DNA of 64,000 nucleotides from the NCBI GenBank assembly GCA_015501595.1, contig JADNRX010000202.1, positions 37,620 through 101,619 on the forward strand, written 5' to 3'. Origin of the DNA: Hymenopellis radicata (lineage: Eukaryota; Basidiomycota; Agaricomycetes; Agaricales; Physalacriaceae). The notes under the pieces are model-generated. The model saw nothing but the letters and a program-made list of their open reading frames with translations. It was not told the DNA's origin and made no database searches. Positions 22,645-35,200 of the stretch are shown here, piece by piece. Every line of letters starts with the position of its first letter. Position 1 is the first letter of the stretch. The position numbers were made by a program, and so were the translations under genes.

Positions 22645-23437
22645 CGCGGCTTCGTGAAGAATGAAGGAATAAGCGAGCGAAGAAAGAAGAATAGGGCGCT
22701 AGGCCGAGAATCGTCGTTTATAAGGATTGGCGGCCGCGGGAAACGTTAAAAGTCTGAAGGAGGAGAGCACCGCTCTGACACTGAAGGGCAAAGAAGAAGA
22801 TGAGGCGGCAAACTCGGAGGCTAAGCACGGCTTTTGTTGTTTTACGTTGGGCCCGAAACAGTGCCCATTGTTTTAGGAGATGATCTCGCGATCGGCGAGT
22901 TTCCAAAGTCTTATTGTTAGTCCCACCATCCATTGTCAAGGCCAAGACGTTTAGATCAATGGATAGCTAACAAACTAGCCGGGTCGATGTATAAATTCCG
23001 GCATACCTGGTTATCGCGCGACTAGACCAGGCGAAGGTGAAAGGACAATCAAACAGTTGTCGGTTGTTGGCAACAACCCTGATCTGCATGGCAACGGGCG
23101 TCCAAATTGAGCAATACACATCCCTCCATTATTGTGCTCGTTCTTGTTCTCGTTTAAGCCTTCTAACCCGCGTATGTAGCCTCTGGACGCGCCGTTTTAG
23201 CGTCCATATTCGGTACATGGAACCCGAAACATCGCCCGTCACCCCTCTTCTTCGACCACCAAAAGATCTTCTCTCCTTCCATCTCCTCATCAGTTAGATC
23301 CATGCCCGTGATGCCCGAGATGAATGGCTGTCACTCAGGCAATGTACATCACTCGTGGTGATCACTGAACTCGGCTGTGGCGTTAGCAATTCAAAGGTTG
23401 CGGATTCGGAGTTCGAGACCCATCCATGATATCTTAG
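22645..23437. other. Intergenic region
   Basis: No gene supported. Promoter region of the lactonase gene and unrelated sequence up to the start of the duplicated block. Confidence 0.4.
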
Positions 23438-23499
23438 GTGATCCCAGGGACTGGCAAATCAAGGATCACATCCATCGGTAGTACGCCGAACGTGATTCA

Positions 23500-23583
23500 T
23501 CTCCAGGTCTATAGAATGCCTTCGCTGATTGCAGTGTCCTTGATTATGGATCAGCAAGCCAGGATGGTTTGGAACGATAGACG
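23500..23583 (+). pseudogene. Fragment of a VPS62-like gene
   Basis: A short frame reading LIMDQQARMVWNDRRT matches LIIMDHARMVWNDKGT in the copy at 41440-42077. It lies immediately outside the left duplicated arm, where the mirror position on the right is occupied by that copy. Nothing else of the gene remains, so this is a relic. Confidence 0.5.
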
Positions 23584-26131
23584 TACCGCCGAGTCTTTGA
23601 AGCACTTCGGCTTGGTGTGAGAATGAGATATACATACAGCCGGAGAGTGGCGTTTAAATACGGACATATGCCTGTACTGTAGACGTTGCTGAGTTAGTCT
23701 CAGTTGTTGATGCACGAAAGTGACCAATTTTTCTCACGGTCACTTTCCGCTTAGCACCATCATTTCCTTTTTGCTGGGATACTTACTGAATGTTGGAACA
23801 CTGAAGCTAGATCTTGGACCTGATCACGTCGCTACCGAGTCGCTACACGCAGAAGACTCTGAAGACAACTTATGACTGAAGGCCCGACGACAAACGGAAA
23901 CTGTCATTGGCTGCTCGGATGGCTTCCGTGCGCACTCGTAATTCTGCAGATGTTATGGTTTCCATTTTCTCACAACTTCACTCTTCTTTTCAGAGCGTGG
24001 GTTGGGCGCAGCGGTCACCATCGTTCGCTGACTGGCGTTTGGTCAGGATTTACCCTGTCTTGATGCACATCTCGTTGTGAGGAGATTGTCTGGGCTTGTC
24101 TTATCAAAAAGGCATCATATCCCCTGCTTTGCTGAACTGACAGCAATTCAATACCGAGTCACAGGCGCCCCACCCACCAGCTTCTGGCCACTCGGGTGCC
24201 CTCCATTACTCAGCACGACGTACGATTCTATGACACTCGCCTTACGTGTCCTTCCTGCTGCAGTCGGCTCAGGCGTGCTAAAGATCCGATGTTCACTTTC
24301 TTCTCACCATTGACATCGCTGGACGGGTTCTTGCATAAAAGGGTTTGCACGAGACAGACATCAGATCCAGAACCATGACGACTCTTGAATTACTATTCCC
24401 TGCTCCCTCTCATGCGCCTTCCCTGCTACGCTCCGTCGCGTCTTCCCGGCGCAGGTGTCGCGTCCACGAAGGCTCTGCTCGACGTGTTGAAGGATAACCA
24501 CGAGAAATGGCATATATTCTTTAATGACTTGCGTTCTCACAAGTGAGCACTGGTACGGATCATTGCCATCATCTGATATATCTTTTTCTAGCCATGTGTC
24601 GCATCACGTCTTGGCCATTTGGGCTCTAGGCGCGAACAAAGATCTCATTCAAGCCGCGTACAAGTACGATATACCTATTCAGAAGCCCGTTATCAAGCCT
24701 CCAGGCGTTGTTGACGAATCGAACTTCAACGACCATCTTGGAGCTGAAGAGTACGTTCAAGTTTACGCGTTCACATTGGTGTTATCACTGATCGACTATG
24801 TCTGAAGGTATTATGTCGCGTATGTGGACTTCTTTAAAGCGAAAATCACCGAGAAAGGTGTTTCGCAAGTACTTGAAAACTATGTGTTCGCACGAAGCGC
24901 CAATATCATTGATGGTGCGGCACAGAATAAACAGCCCCTCATGCTCGCTCGTTTGTTCGATGGTGCTGCACACCCCATGATCCATGTTGGGTACGGGTTG
25001 GAGTTTGGCCTTTCCGGAATGGTTGTGGAAGGTATCGCATTTCGTGAACAATGCACCAGGCGCGCATCTAACATCTTTGGCCAGGTCTCGCACAAGCTGC
25101 TGTGCATGAAGCTCGCGATGCTCCTTTTTACCCTGCTTCGCTCTTTGAATCGGTGTCCGCTGTGGACACATTGGCTTCCAAGGTCGTCACGGATCTAGTA
25201 TTAGATGGACCGAAGTCTCCTCTCGCTCCTAGTAAACCCAAGGAGGTCCACCTCTTTGATATCATGGCTCGGATTCTCAAGGATGATCGGTTCAAAGCCC
25301 CGCCCGCTGATGCGAAAAACTTCTTCACCGACACCATGAAAGCAAACTCTTCGGCCATCGTCGAATACGCGAATCAGTGGACGTTGAACCTTGACGAGCC
25401 CCACAATGTTCATCGCAAGATTGAACAGCTACAATGGATGAACAGTTTGGTGTACAGCGTCTCTGGATTCAACGCCCCGGAGAAAGAGTTCTTTGCCGAT
25501 TTCTTCCTGTACGTCGTCAGCTCCTTTTGACGTTCTAAGCGTTTAACCGCTGTCAACAGCATGCATCTTGTGACCTCGTCCTTGTTCCTTCCGTCCATTG
25601 TGGCCTATCTCACGCCACCGTCTCAGAAGCTGTTCCTCAGAGGCTACCTCACGATTTCATTGGCGTTCTGGGTCTCCCGACGTCCACGATCCTTCAACCT
25701 CGATGTTGCCAAGTTCTTTTCCGCCGACCTGGCGATGCCCAAGCGGCCCTCTCTCACATTTGAATCCCCGAGCTGGGCTCTCGTTCCCGGAACGGCGACC
25801 GCCAATCAATGGTTTCCCATTATTCAGGATGCTATCCTACACCAAGATGACCACCTGTGCAAGATACAGCGTGCGTTCATGCACTTTGCTGAACAATATG
25901 GCTCGAGGGAGAGCGGTCTGGAGGATTTTGCGAGTACGGAATTGCCGGGTGCCAATGCTATTGACGGGAGCTTGTTCATTAGAGCGGCTGGGCTGACTGC
26001 TAAGGCTATGGGCCGCGTGATTAGTGAAGACGAGGGTATGGGCTGGGATCGCTGATTTTCGACCAGGTATGATTAAAAAGGACAGTAACCAAAATTGTAA
26101 GCCAGTAGATTGAACTACAAGGGATTGTTAA
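23583..26131 (+). repeat. Left arm of a ~2.55 kb inverted duplication
   Basis: This segment is the reverse complement of 38757-41331 with scattered substitutions and small indels. It includes a promoter region and the whole questin-oxidase-like gene. The match starts near GAAGCACTT (about 23600) and ends at GGGATTGTTA (26121-26130). The last exon differs from its partner at only two residues of 164. Confidence 0.9.
24375..26055 (+). pseudogene. Questin-oxidase-like gene, left copy, frameshifted in exon 1
   Basis: Same five-exon structure as the right copy (38838-40515, minus). Exon 1 has one extra base: CCTTCCCTGCTACG here against CCTTCCCTCTACG in the partner (about 24425), so the frame from ATG 24375 leaves the family sequence after about 17 residues. 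All later exons (24.60-24.75, 24.81-25.03, 25.08-25.51, 25.56-26.06 kb) and their splice sites are open and would code for VSHHVLAIWALGA, AAHPMIHVGYGLEFG and HEARDAPFYPASLFES. It is thus a recent pseudogene, unless a downstream start or a sequencing error rescues it. Confidence 0.75.
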
Positions 26132-26139
26132 AATGTACT

Positions 26140-26350
26140 GTATACAGCTTGGAATCGGAGCTGTGTTCCGAGTCGGTGCTCTCTCCGGTGGAGCATCTGC
26201 AGCCGTGGATGTCTTGGTACGACGGAGACGACGAGATTGTAGTTTTACTTTTATGTATGTGTCAAAATGCGTATTTTCTTGCTGTTCATTGAGTCAATCA
26301 CCAATGCCTCGGAGTAGCTGTCCGAATCCTTCCCACACGGTGGTGCCCAG
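26140..26350 (+). pseudogene. Relic of the 3' end of the Rhs/YD-repeat gene
   Basis: 26140-26210 matches the minus strand of 29775-29850 (IQLGIGAV...SGGA..AVDV), then jumps at CTTGGTA to match the minus strand of 29300 down to about 29135, skipping roughly 480 bp. The fragment therefore covers part of the last coding exons and 3' flank of the large gene at 29261-35711, inverted relative to it. It sits directly at the inner edge of the left arm. The frame is broken and no start is present. Confidence 0.8.
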
Positions 26351-26796
26351 AGTCCTGCTCATACAGTAGCTAGTCCGTAAACTCTCTGTGTGCTTCTGTG
26401 AGTCAGAATCCATGATGTCTGATAGGTGCGTTGAAGATCTTACTTAGGAAACATCGTGGGATGTCCCATGAAGTGCAAGCGCAGCAGGTAAACCTTATAT
26501 TGCAAACCCCGCACTGGACACGCGAAGACAAGTGGAAGGTTGTGCACCATCACAAGCAGAGGTGCTTGTAGCCACGTGGCCATCCCGAATTGGCAATCGA
26601 CCGCTTCCGGACGCGTGCACAACTTGCCTTCCAACCACGACCTCGACAGGCGATCGGCGCCTTTGTTTTCTCTCAAGCTATAGACACTGGCACATAATTG
26701 CGCTGATATACGCCCTTTTGACTATTGACGCGTCTTCAACAACTTGCTTGTTATTTTGAACCCTCTACTTGTTATTTTGAGCCCTCGTTCAATAAT
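26351..26796. other. Intergenic region upstream of GLE1
   Basis: No coding region supported. Two copies of CTTGTTATTTTGA occur at 26747 and 26768. Presumed GLE1 promoter. Confidence 0.4.
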
Positions 26797-28949
26797 ATGC
26801 GGTTTGGGATACCTCGATCGCCTTCCCCCTCCCCTGTAAGGGAAAGGTGCGCGATTTCCATTGATTTTTTCCAAATCTATTTACCATCGACGCAGTGCAC
26901 GCCTACGCAGATCCTCATCGTTCGGCTTAGGCGATAGTGGCAGCGATACCAGTTATGCCTCTGAAGAAGAGTCTGGACTGTCATCTTCAGAGGACGACGA
27001 CGCGCACTTGCCTACATCATGGCGAAATACTGCCAGCACGTCGTCAAAGTCGCAACGAACGCCTTTGTACGACTTTATTCAATCAATGACATTTTTGTTA
27101 ATCAAAATGTAGAAAAACCACTTCAACTTCGAGTCCTCAGAAAGCGAATTCTACTTCTACACGGCAGCTCGAAGACGCTATGGCGTCGATACGACTACGC
27201 TCACAATATAATGACCCATACGAAGAATGGGAAAGAAATGTCCGAAAGGAATCATTTGTACGCCTCATTTTTACTTGCTAGAGGCTTAATCCGAGCAGCC
27301 ACATAGAAAGCGGCGCGCAAAAATCATGCCACTGTCCAGTCCAAGCTTCACGATGCTCGGGAAGCCGCGACGACGCGCGACGAGGAAAGATTTAAAGCGC
27401 ACCTTGCTCTCCAGCGCAGCGAACTAGACAAGCATCTCGCGAAGCTACGAGAAAAGGTTGACGCAGAGAAGGCGGCAATGATGGAACAGCTGAAAGCGCG
27501 GGAGACCGCTCTCTGGCGAAATATAGACGCAGCTATTGCAATGGATACCAAAAAAGCTGAGAGCAAGTGGGCTGCCGAGCAAAAGTTGCGCGATGAGGAG
27601 GACAAACGACGAAAGGACGAGGAGCTGAAGAAAAGATTGGCGGAAGAGAGCAGGCGGGCCGAGGAGGAGAAGAAACGGAGCCAGGAGGAGGCGAAGCGAA
27701 AGGAGCAGGAAGACAAGAAGCGCAAGGAGGAAGAGGAAGCAAGGAAAGCGAAAGAGGATATGGAGAGGGTCGAGGCGGAGAAGAAGGCTAAGATGGAGAA
27801 AATGGCCGCCGAGAGAGGGATCCGAGAGCAACTTGGGTTTCTCAGTGCTCAAGATGAGTGGTGGACAGCGCGAAAGATGATGGCGGTAGGCGTTGTTGCT
27901 TTCGTATGTATTGTCTGCTTAACACTTTTTACAGAATCTCAAAACTGAGGTCATGCCTGTTGTAAAAAACAAGGGTGGCAACAGCGCTGAGTTGAAGAGC
28001 GCATGGAGTGCCCATCGTCGACAAATAACGCCCAAGATCGGCCAACTTACCGAGAACATCAACGATATTAATCGGATAGTATGTAGTCTTATGCTGGTTG
28101 ACACCGTTCGTCTGGCTAACAGTTTTCAAGACAGACCAGATCACACATATTATGCTTCTACCGCCCTCGGGACACAATCAATCTGTGTATTATGGCCTAC
28201 TGTCGTCTCTTGCAAAGGCCATAATCGAGCAGGCTGAAGCCGAAGTCAGCAATGCAACCGAAAGCAATCCCGCCCTGCCCATCGCCCAAGTAACATTCAA
28301 CCTTCTGGAGAGACTTGACGGCTTCGGGGAAGTCCTCTGGGCGAGGCTCGTTACACGCACCGGCGGTTGGGCGGTGCCCCACCCCGTGGGCGACGCGGAC
28401 TACGACGGCCGCAAGTGGGCGAACCAGACGGAGTGGAAGAAGGCGAATGGGTACAGGCAGATGCAAGCGAACGACGGGAGCATGGTCTGGGAGACTGAGG
28501 AGCAGTATAATTCGCGCATTGCGGGAATTATGAGGGTGTATTTTACGGTGCTGGGGATCAAGCCGGTGAGGCAGCCGTTGAAGGGCGCCATGTGGCAGAC
28601 GCCGATGTTTTGGAGGTGGATTGCGCGGCTGTTGGGGTCGGATGGGGGTGGGCGGGTTATGTTGGAAAAGTCGGTGTCGGCGGATGTATTGGCTGGTGAG
28701 TGTTTTCATTACACTTGATTTGGTTCGTGGGATTGATGATGTGACTGTAAAGCGGGTTTGCAGGTTCTGGGGTCGGATGCGAAGGCGATATGGGGCAACC
28801 AGTTCGTCAAGCTCCTCGCACTTGTGTATGAGGGTGTGAACAATGGTTTTGGCGATAAGAGTGGTGCCAAAATCGGTGGCTCTACGCCGGAGGGCTCTGC
28901 CGCTCGCGTGAGATTGTCGATGGAGATCGAGCGCATTATGAGCACGTAA
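26797..28949 (+). CDS. GLE1: GLE1-like mRNA export factor
   Basis: Gle1 acts at the cytoplasmic face of the nuclear pore, where with inositol hexakisphosphate it stimulates the DEAD-box ATPase Dbp5 in mRNA export. Seven exons were phased exactly (26797-26846, 26896-27066, 27113-27257, 27307-27885, 27935-28078, 28131-28695, 28753-28949), giving 616 residues. The layout is that of the family: Ser-rich N-terminus, a long charged coiled coil (about residues 130-310, rich in EEK/RKE), then the HEAT-like C-terminal domain with LLSSLAKAIIEQAEAEV, LWARLVTRTGGWAVP and FWRWIARLLG, ending GNQFVKLLALVYEGVNNGF. The match rests on this arrangement and on the FxRWIARLL segment; the sequence itself is divergent. 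It lies between the two arms of the inverted duplication. Confidence 0.7.
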
Positions 28950-29260
28950 CTCCAACTACTCGTTCTTGCATTGATTTCAGGCATTTGTACTATATACTTC
29001 GCATACAACACTAATCTACATACCTATCTTTTGCTAAGACTATCCTCATCATCAAAAGGCTAGCAAGTCATGAAGGTGGTACTCTGGGCAGATTTTGCAC
29101 TGACGAGCGCGGATAAATAAGCATTTAGATACAACGATACAATAAGCCGGGCACCACCCATATGGGAAGGATTAGGACAGCGACTCAGAGGCATGGGTGA
29201 TATGTGTTCACAACGAACAGCAAGAAAATATACATTTCGACACATACATGTAAAGTAAAA

Positions 29261-32200
29261 CTACAATCTCGTCGTCTCCGTCATACCAAGATATCGCATG
29301 GAGCCCGTTTGGCGATACTTCCCAACCTCCAAACCCGTTTGACGAAGAGGGTACTCTGGCTCATACCTCTTGGTACCGGTGATCTTGTCTTTGAACTGCG
29401 CCAGCTTCCCAGGCTTTGGTCCTCCTAGAGAATATTTCCCCTCAAGCCTGCTCTTGATCATGCTCGACTTGGCCTGTCCAGCCACCAAAGACAACCCTAT
29501 CACATTATCAGAGTGAAACAAAGTCGGCATAAAAAACGGGACTAACCTGTAGTTGCTCCCAGTTCAATATACTTCTTCCAGTCGGTGTCTCCACTTCCCA
29601 TGCCCGGGATATTGTTCTCCAGGCCCTCCCCCGCAGATCTCCCATGCGCCGCATTATCTACAACCTGCGCTATAACGCCTAGCCCTTTATTGATACCGAC
29701 TTTCAGTAGACTCTTCCCCGCCCACTTCGCAAACCCAGAGGCACTCTTCAAAGTGAAGGTCGCGGTGGGCAGCGCAACATCCACCGCTGTAGTTGCTCCA
29801 CCGGAGATAGCTCCGATCACAGCTCCGATACCAAGCTGTATACCCCATTCTTTGTCGGAGGCACCGCCAATATCCGCGTTGAGTCCAGCCATGCCAGCAC
29901 CCATAAATCCCCCAATGGCAGCACCCATTGCGACTGTAGCTATCTCGCCAACAACGGGGATAAACATGAGAACGACGGCCACAACGATGAGGATGGCATC
30001 GATGAGCCTAAAATCTCTGTCAGGCGTGAACTGAGCAGATCAAGCAAATAACATACCAATGCCACCACGGCGCGTTCCCGTTTAAGTCGATGAAGTTGAT
30101 GGGATTGTTCCTCGAGAACGCGTACATGTTGAACGTGCATGGACTGATGTCCTCCAAGTCTACAGGGTAGTTATCGAGTGTCAAGAAGCGCCCAATCTGA
30201 AGACATAGTTAGTCGAGCGCAAGGATACACTTTGATGAGGACAAACCGAAGGATCGTAAAATCTGGCGCCAAAGTAGTAAACATCGACAAAGAGTTCCTT
30301 CCCGGAGAACTTGTATCTCGCAATGTCGGAGCCTTCGACGACTACCTTCCCAAACGCGTCATACTTGTACTCGGTGATGATGCTGCCGAGAGAGTCAGAG
30401 ACGGCGACGGTACTGCCCAGATGGTCATTATGATAATATTGGACAGTTGCGGAACTCGTGCTTCCTTCCTCGTGTGCCAAGGAAGCACGACGGTATCCGT
30501 GAACAAGGTACGATGTGTACGTCTTCTTGCGCGAAGAGGCGTTGATATCGATATCGCAGGTCTGGCTGGGATAGATGGTGATGTCGCCATTGGGGCGAAC
30601 ACACTTGACAAGGCGTCCACCGAAGTCATAGACCATGTGCGTGTTGTCAAGTTGAACGAGGCGCCCTTGGGAATCGTATCTCATGGAGCGCGTCGTATTG
30701 CCTAAGCTGTCAAGTTTGGCTAGCATGTTGCCGTCACTCGAGTATGTGAACGAGTATTCAGTGCTTCCATTGCTGTTCTTGACGCTCGACAACTGCCATC
30801 CTTGATTGACAAACGTCTTGCCGTTTTTCGTAGAGAGGTTACCGGAGGAGTCATACGTGTATTCATCAGGTGTCGGATTAAGGTTCTCAGGATCACTGCT
30901 CAGGGATTCCGTAAGTTGACCTGCAAGAAACTATTCAGTACCAATGCAAGGGTGAAAGGGACACAATCTCACCCGACGCGTCATATTGAAACAGTACGCT
31001 ACCCGATTTATCGCCGTTGTGGTCCCGTTCATAACCGTTGATCCTGTCGAACGCACCAATCTTCCAGTCTTGGCGGTGAACGGCTTGAACACCTTTCAAC
31101 AGTGTGATGTTCGAGAGTGCACCATTGAGGTGCATGGCGGAGGAGGCAGATAAGCCATTCCCAAACTCGCACATAAGAGGGCGGCCGAAGACGTCTTCGT
31201 AACGACTCAGCGCGATCGTAGCTTTGACTGCATTGGCAGCATCCGCGAGCTCGACGCGTGAGACAGATTCCCCATCGGGACACAATAGTCGGTTGATGGT
31301 GCTACCGTCCGGGTTGACGATCTTGAGTAGTTGGCCGAGAGGAGACCATTCGTATGAGGTCGCGTATATGTAGCCGTCAACGGTGACATTGTTCTTGACG
31401 AGCTGCCCATGGATATCATAATCGTAATGGTGGACAAGCCCACTCGAGTCCGACACCACCGACATGAGCCGGCCCTTGGCAAAGGTGCCACCAATGTCGT
31501 ATGTATAAGTAATTCTCTCCTCCAACGAAACCATCGACAGGAGACGTTTACAGAAGTCGTACGTGGCCACCGTTGTGGTCCCGGTGAGCACATTTTGCAC
31601 AGTGGTGCGACAATGTTCATCGTCAAAGGTGACGGAGGTATGATGGATGTCGGTGCTGTTATTATTGACCTTATGGGAAAGGCGACGGTCACAAAGACGC
31701 GAGAGACCGTCCCAGGTCAATGCCAGTAGGGCGTCGTTGGGATCTTTCACCAGGACAGGGCGTCCGAGCCCATCGAAGGATGTCTCCACCTGTTGGTCAA
31801 GCTCGTTACGCGATACAACGACGTACGGCTTGACTAGGTTATCAACAGCCGGCTTCTCTGCATTTGGAAGGTACCGAGTCTTTCGCGAGACCGTCTTCGT
31901 TGTAGCGCCTGATGTGGACGTCTCGATGCACTCCTCCAGGCCAGCTGAGAACGTGTACCGCGACAGGACAGGGGTAGAGGGTAGGGCGGTAGAGGAAGGG
32001 GGAATACTTTCTTGAATGATCCGCGATCGCTCGTCGTAGATATAGCGATGGAAGGAAGGGGTCGTGCCCGTGAAGTACTCCTGCGACACAGCCGTCGTGC
32101 GCCCAGCCCCATCATACTCCGTATCCCTACGAATAAGACCAGGCAAGCCATCCGGTTTTGGACGCTCGGTCAGCCAAACCTGACCCTGGCCGTCGATGTA

Positions 32201-35200
32201 TTCCACCGTTTCAAGCCATTGCTCCTTGTCCCAAGCAGTCCTGGACTTCTCGACATGCTTGAACTGGCCGTTCTCAAATGCGAAGGATTCGGTCTTGACA
32301 AGCGTCTTTTGTGTTGAAGGATCCTCATTGTACGTCTCGTGTAGGCGTCCGAGAACATCGTAGGTGAACGATGTTTTGCGACCATTAGGATCCGTAAATG
32401 AGAGCGCCTTGCCATGTTCTAGACTAAATGTTCGATGTCTCAATGAGCATGTCACCCTTGGCGGAGACGAGCGTTTTGGAAGAGGTGACGGTGGAGTAGG
32501 TATCGTCGTACAGGAGTTCACGACGAGCCGGCCCAGGCCCACCGACAGCTGTCTCGTTACCAGCCGTGTCATATTCCAGCGTCTGCGTCGACCACTCTCC
32601 TCCATTGACCCAATTCTTTGTCTCGCTGGGAGACTGGGTTCCTGAGAGGTACGTAATCTGAGTATCTTTTAGAACCGACCCGCTTTGCTTGATGATTTCC
32701 CGAGTCTTATTGCCAATGACCCAAGCTGACGCGATAGAATTAGCGAAGGTGGAGGTGATAGTGAGGGCGGAAGTCCCAACTTCGGGGGAAACGATGACGA
32801 GCTCGCTGAGATTGGCGTATGGATCATACTGGTAAGCAGCGTTGACGGTGTAGGCGAGGGCACCGCCTTCGTAGTGCACTTCGTTGAGCTGGGACATACG
32901 AACAGAGTGACTGCCGATCCCTGGTGTCAAGACATCGTTCCAAGCATATGCGCGTGTTTGCAGTAGTTGTCCCCCCTTGGTCTTCATCTCCGTTCGATCC
33001 ACTTGTGCTAAGAAAGGGAAGTCCTGCCGATACCATGTCGTCTCAGCAGTTCCCATCACCGCGAGCGTCTTTGTTATCTTTTCGAATCCAAGCCAGCCGC
33101 GTCCATCGAAACCGAACCGAGCATTACGGTATAGATAGCCCGTCTTCTCTTGTACGGTGGGCTTCGCAGCGCAAGGGGTACTGACAACTTCCTTCACCAC
33201 CCAGGAAGGGAAGTAGACAATCTCGGAGCGACTATGACTCATCTCCGAGACTTTCGAAGAAGAGAGGTTAGCGGTGCTTGAGATGTTGCGTGCCATGGCG
33301 TTCGACGCGGCTAATGGGAAGTTCGAAACATCCGAGTCAGCATCGTATGTCGAGTCGTCGCTGAGCGGGGCGTAGGTGACGTCAATGCGAGCACCCATGC
33401 CAGTCGCATAGCCGCTGATGTAGTCGACGGGCTGCGATGAAACGCAGCGCATCGGACATATGTTGAACTTTCCAGGTACCTGCGTGTTCAAGAGCAGGTC
33501 GGAACGTCCAATTCCCCGGAAATCTCCCCATGTCACCGCCTTATAGGCAGGTCCTTGCCGAACACCATCGACGACATCAAAGGAACCATCGCGGTACTTC
33601 AACATGTGGATGTCGACACCAGGCGAAGCACCGGTGCGTACAAAGGTGTTGATTATGTCCAGACCATTTGTCGAAGATGTACGAGCAACAGTGAGATTGC
33701 CATCATATCGAAGAGTGGTTTCAAGAGGAGCGGAAGAAGGAAGAAGCGTACGACCGGTGCTACGCAAGACTTGGAGAACAAGGTGGGAGTTGGACGTTCT
33801 CTTGGAGGCGACAAGCATACTAGTCTTGCCGTCCTCATCGATAGAGTAAGGAAAGAAAGCAGTCGTGTCCGTCCATACAATGCTTTCTCCAGCTTGAACC
33901 AAACCGTCGTGTGGTCGATACTGGAGAGTCCCATTTACCGATTCAAGGAAGGAGATATAGCAGCAACGGACCCCGTTCTTCAGCTTGGGCGAAAGAAGAA
34001 AAACGTCCTCTTCACTAAAAACTGATGAAAATTGGGATTGAAACACTGGAGGATAGACATACCCATTGCCGTTGAGATCGCCAACAACTACACTCATATC
34101 ATCGAAGGCGATACCCGTAGGCCCATCAACGAGAGCCTTTGCCGTAAATCCCATTCCGTCTGAAGTGAATTGCACGAATTTGACGTTGGATCCTCCACTC
34201 TTGTAGATGTAGATCAATCCAACACGACCATTTCCCTGATAAACGAGGTATCAGCAGAGCTTGGGGCATCGCATTGATCTTCTCACTTCAAAGTCACCAC
34301 ATCGGAAAAAGCCACCGGTAGATGCTGGAGTGAATTGCAGCGACGGCTGAGCCTGGAACCCGGAGTCTGTCGAAAGCAGCACTGTGATGGTGAAGCTGTT
34401 GCCACCCAGAGATATATGGATCTAGACAGCGTGATCAATCAGTGTAGACTCTATGAAAGTTGGAATGCACCGACCATGTCAGTCTTTCCATCCCCGCTGA
34501 CATCCAACGGGAACAACGCCGTATGATATGGCAAGTCGGCGTGAACAGACGACGCCTGCGAAGAAATCCTGCCGGTAGAATCTGTCGGATGAATAGCAAC
34601 CCGTGTGCGCGCAAGGCCTGCTGTAGTGACTTTTGAAGCAACGACCACGTCGCTCCGTCCTGTCGCATGAACGTCCACAGGGAACATATCTACATTGGAG
34701 CCTTGGAAGTCGATCGTGCTCGGCATACCGGGCGCTTCAAATACAGAAGGGCTACCATTCACCCAATCGAATACGAGCGGTCGGACTGAAGCACTGGATG
34801 CATCGACCAGCGTCAGAGATTTGACGCGCGTGACACCGGTCAGAGGTGCAGCATCATATCCAAGAAGGTGGGTATGAACCAACTGGTTGCGAACGAGGGA
34901 CGTAAGAGATTTGAGACGCTTGTCGATCCGAATTTTCGAACCACCGATGTACTTGGTAGATATATCGAGCCGCGGCTCGTACTGTAGCGTGATTTCACGC
35001 TGGTGGGCCAGTCGAAGATTCCTGTTACCGCCATACGCAATGCTGTTGAGGTAGAATGAGCCGTTCGGGGTATCGTTCGTGTACTGGTACGACATATAAT
35101 TGGTGAAGGGGTCCGAGTACTCTGAGACGGCCCAAACACGTGTCGCACTTTGGCCAACTGCCAGAATGTTCGAGTCCTAAATCAACATCAGAATAATCAT

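Noticed and set aside
23375..23420. tRNA-like B-box (GAGTTCGAGACCC)
   Set aside because: No cloverleaf with acceptor pairing or proper A-box could be drawn around it.
27258..27306. Apparent stops within GLE1
   Set aside because: They lie in introns with GT-AG borders; all seven exons join in phase to 616 residues.
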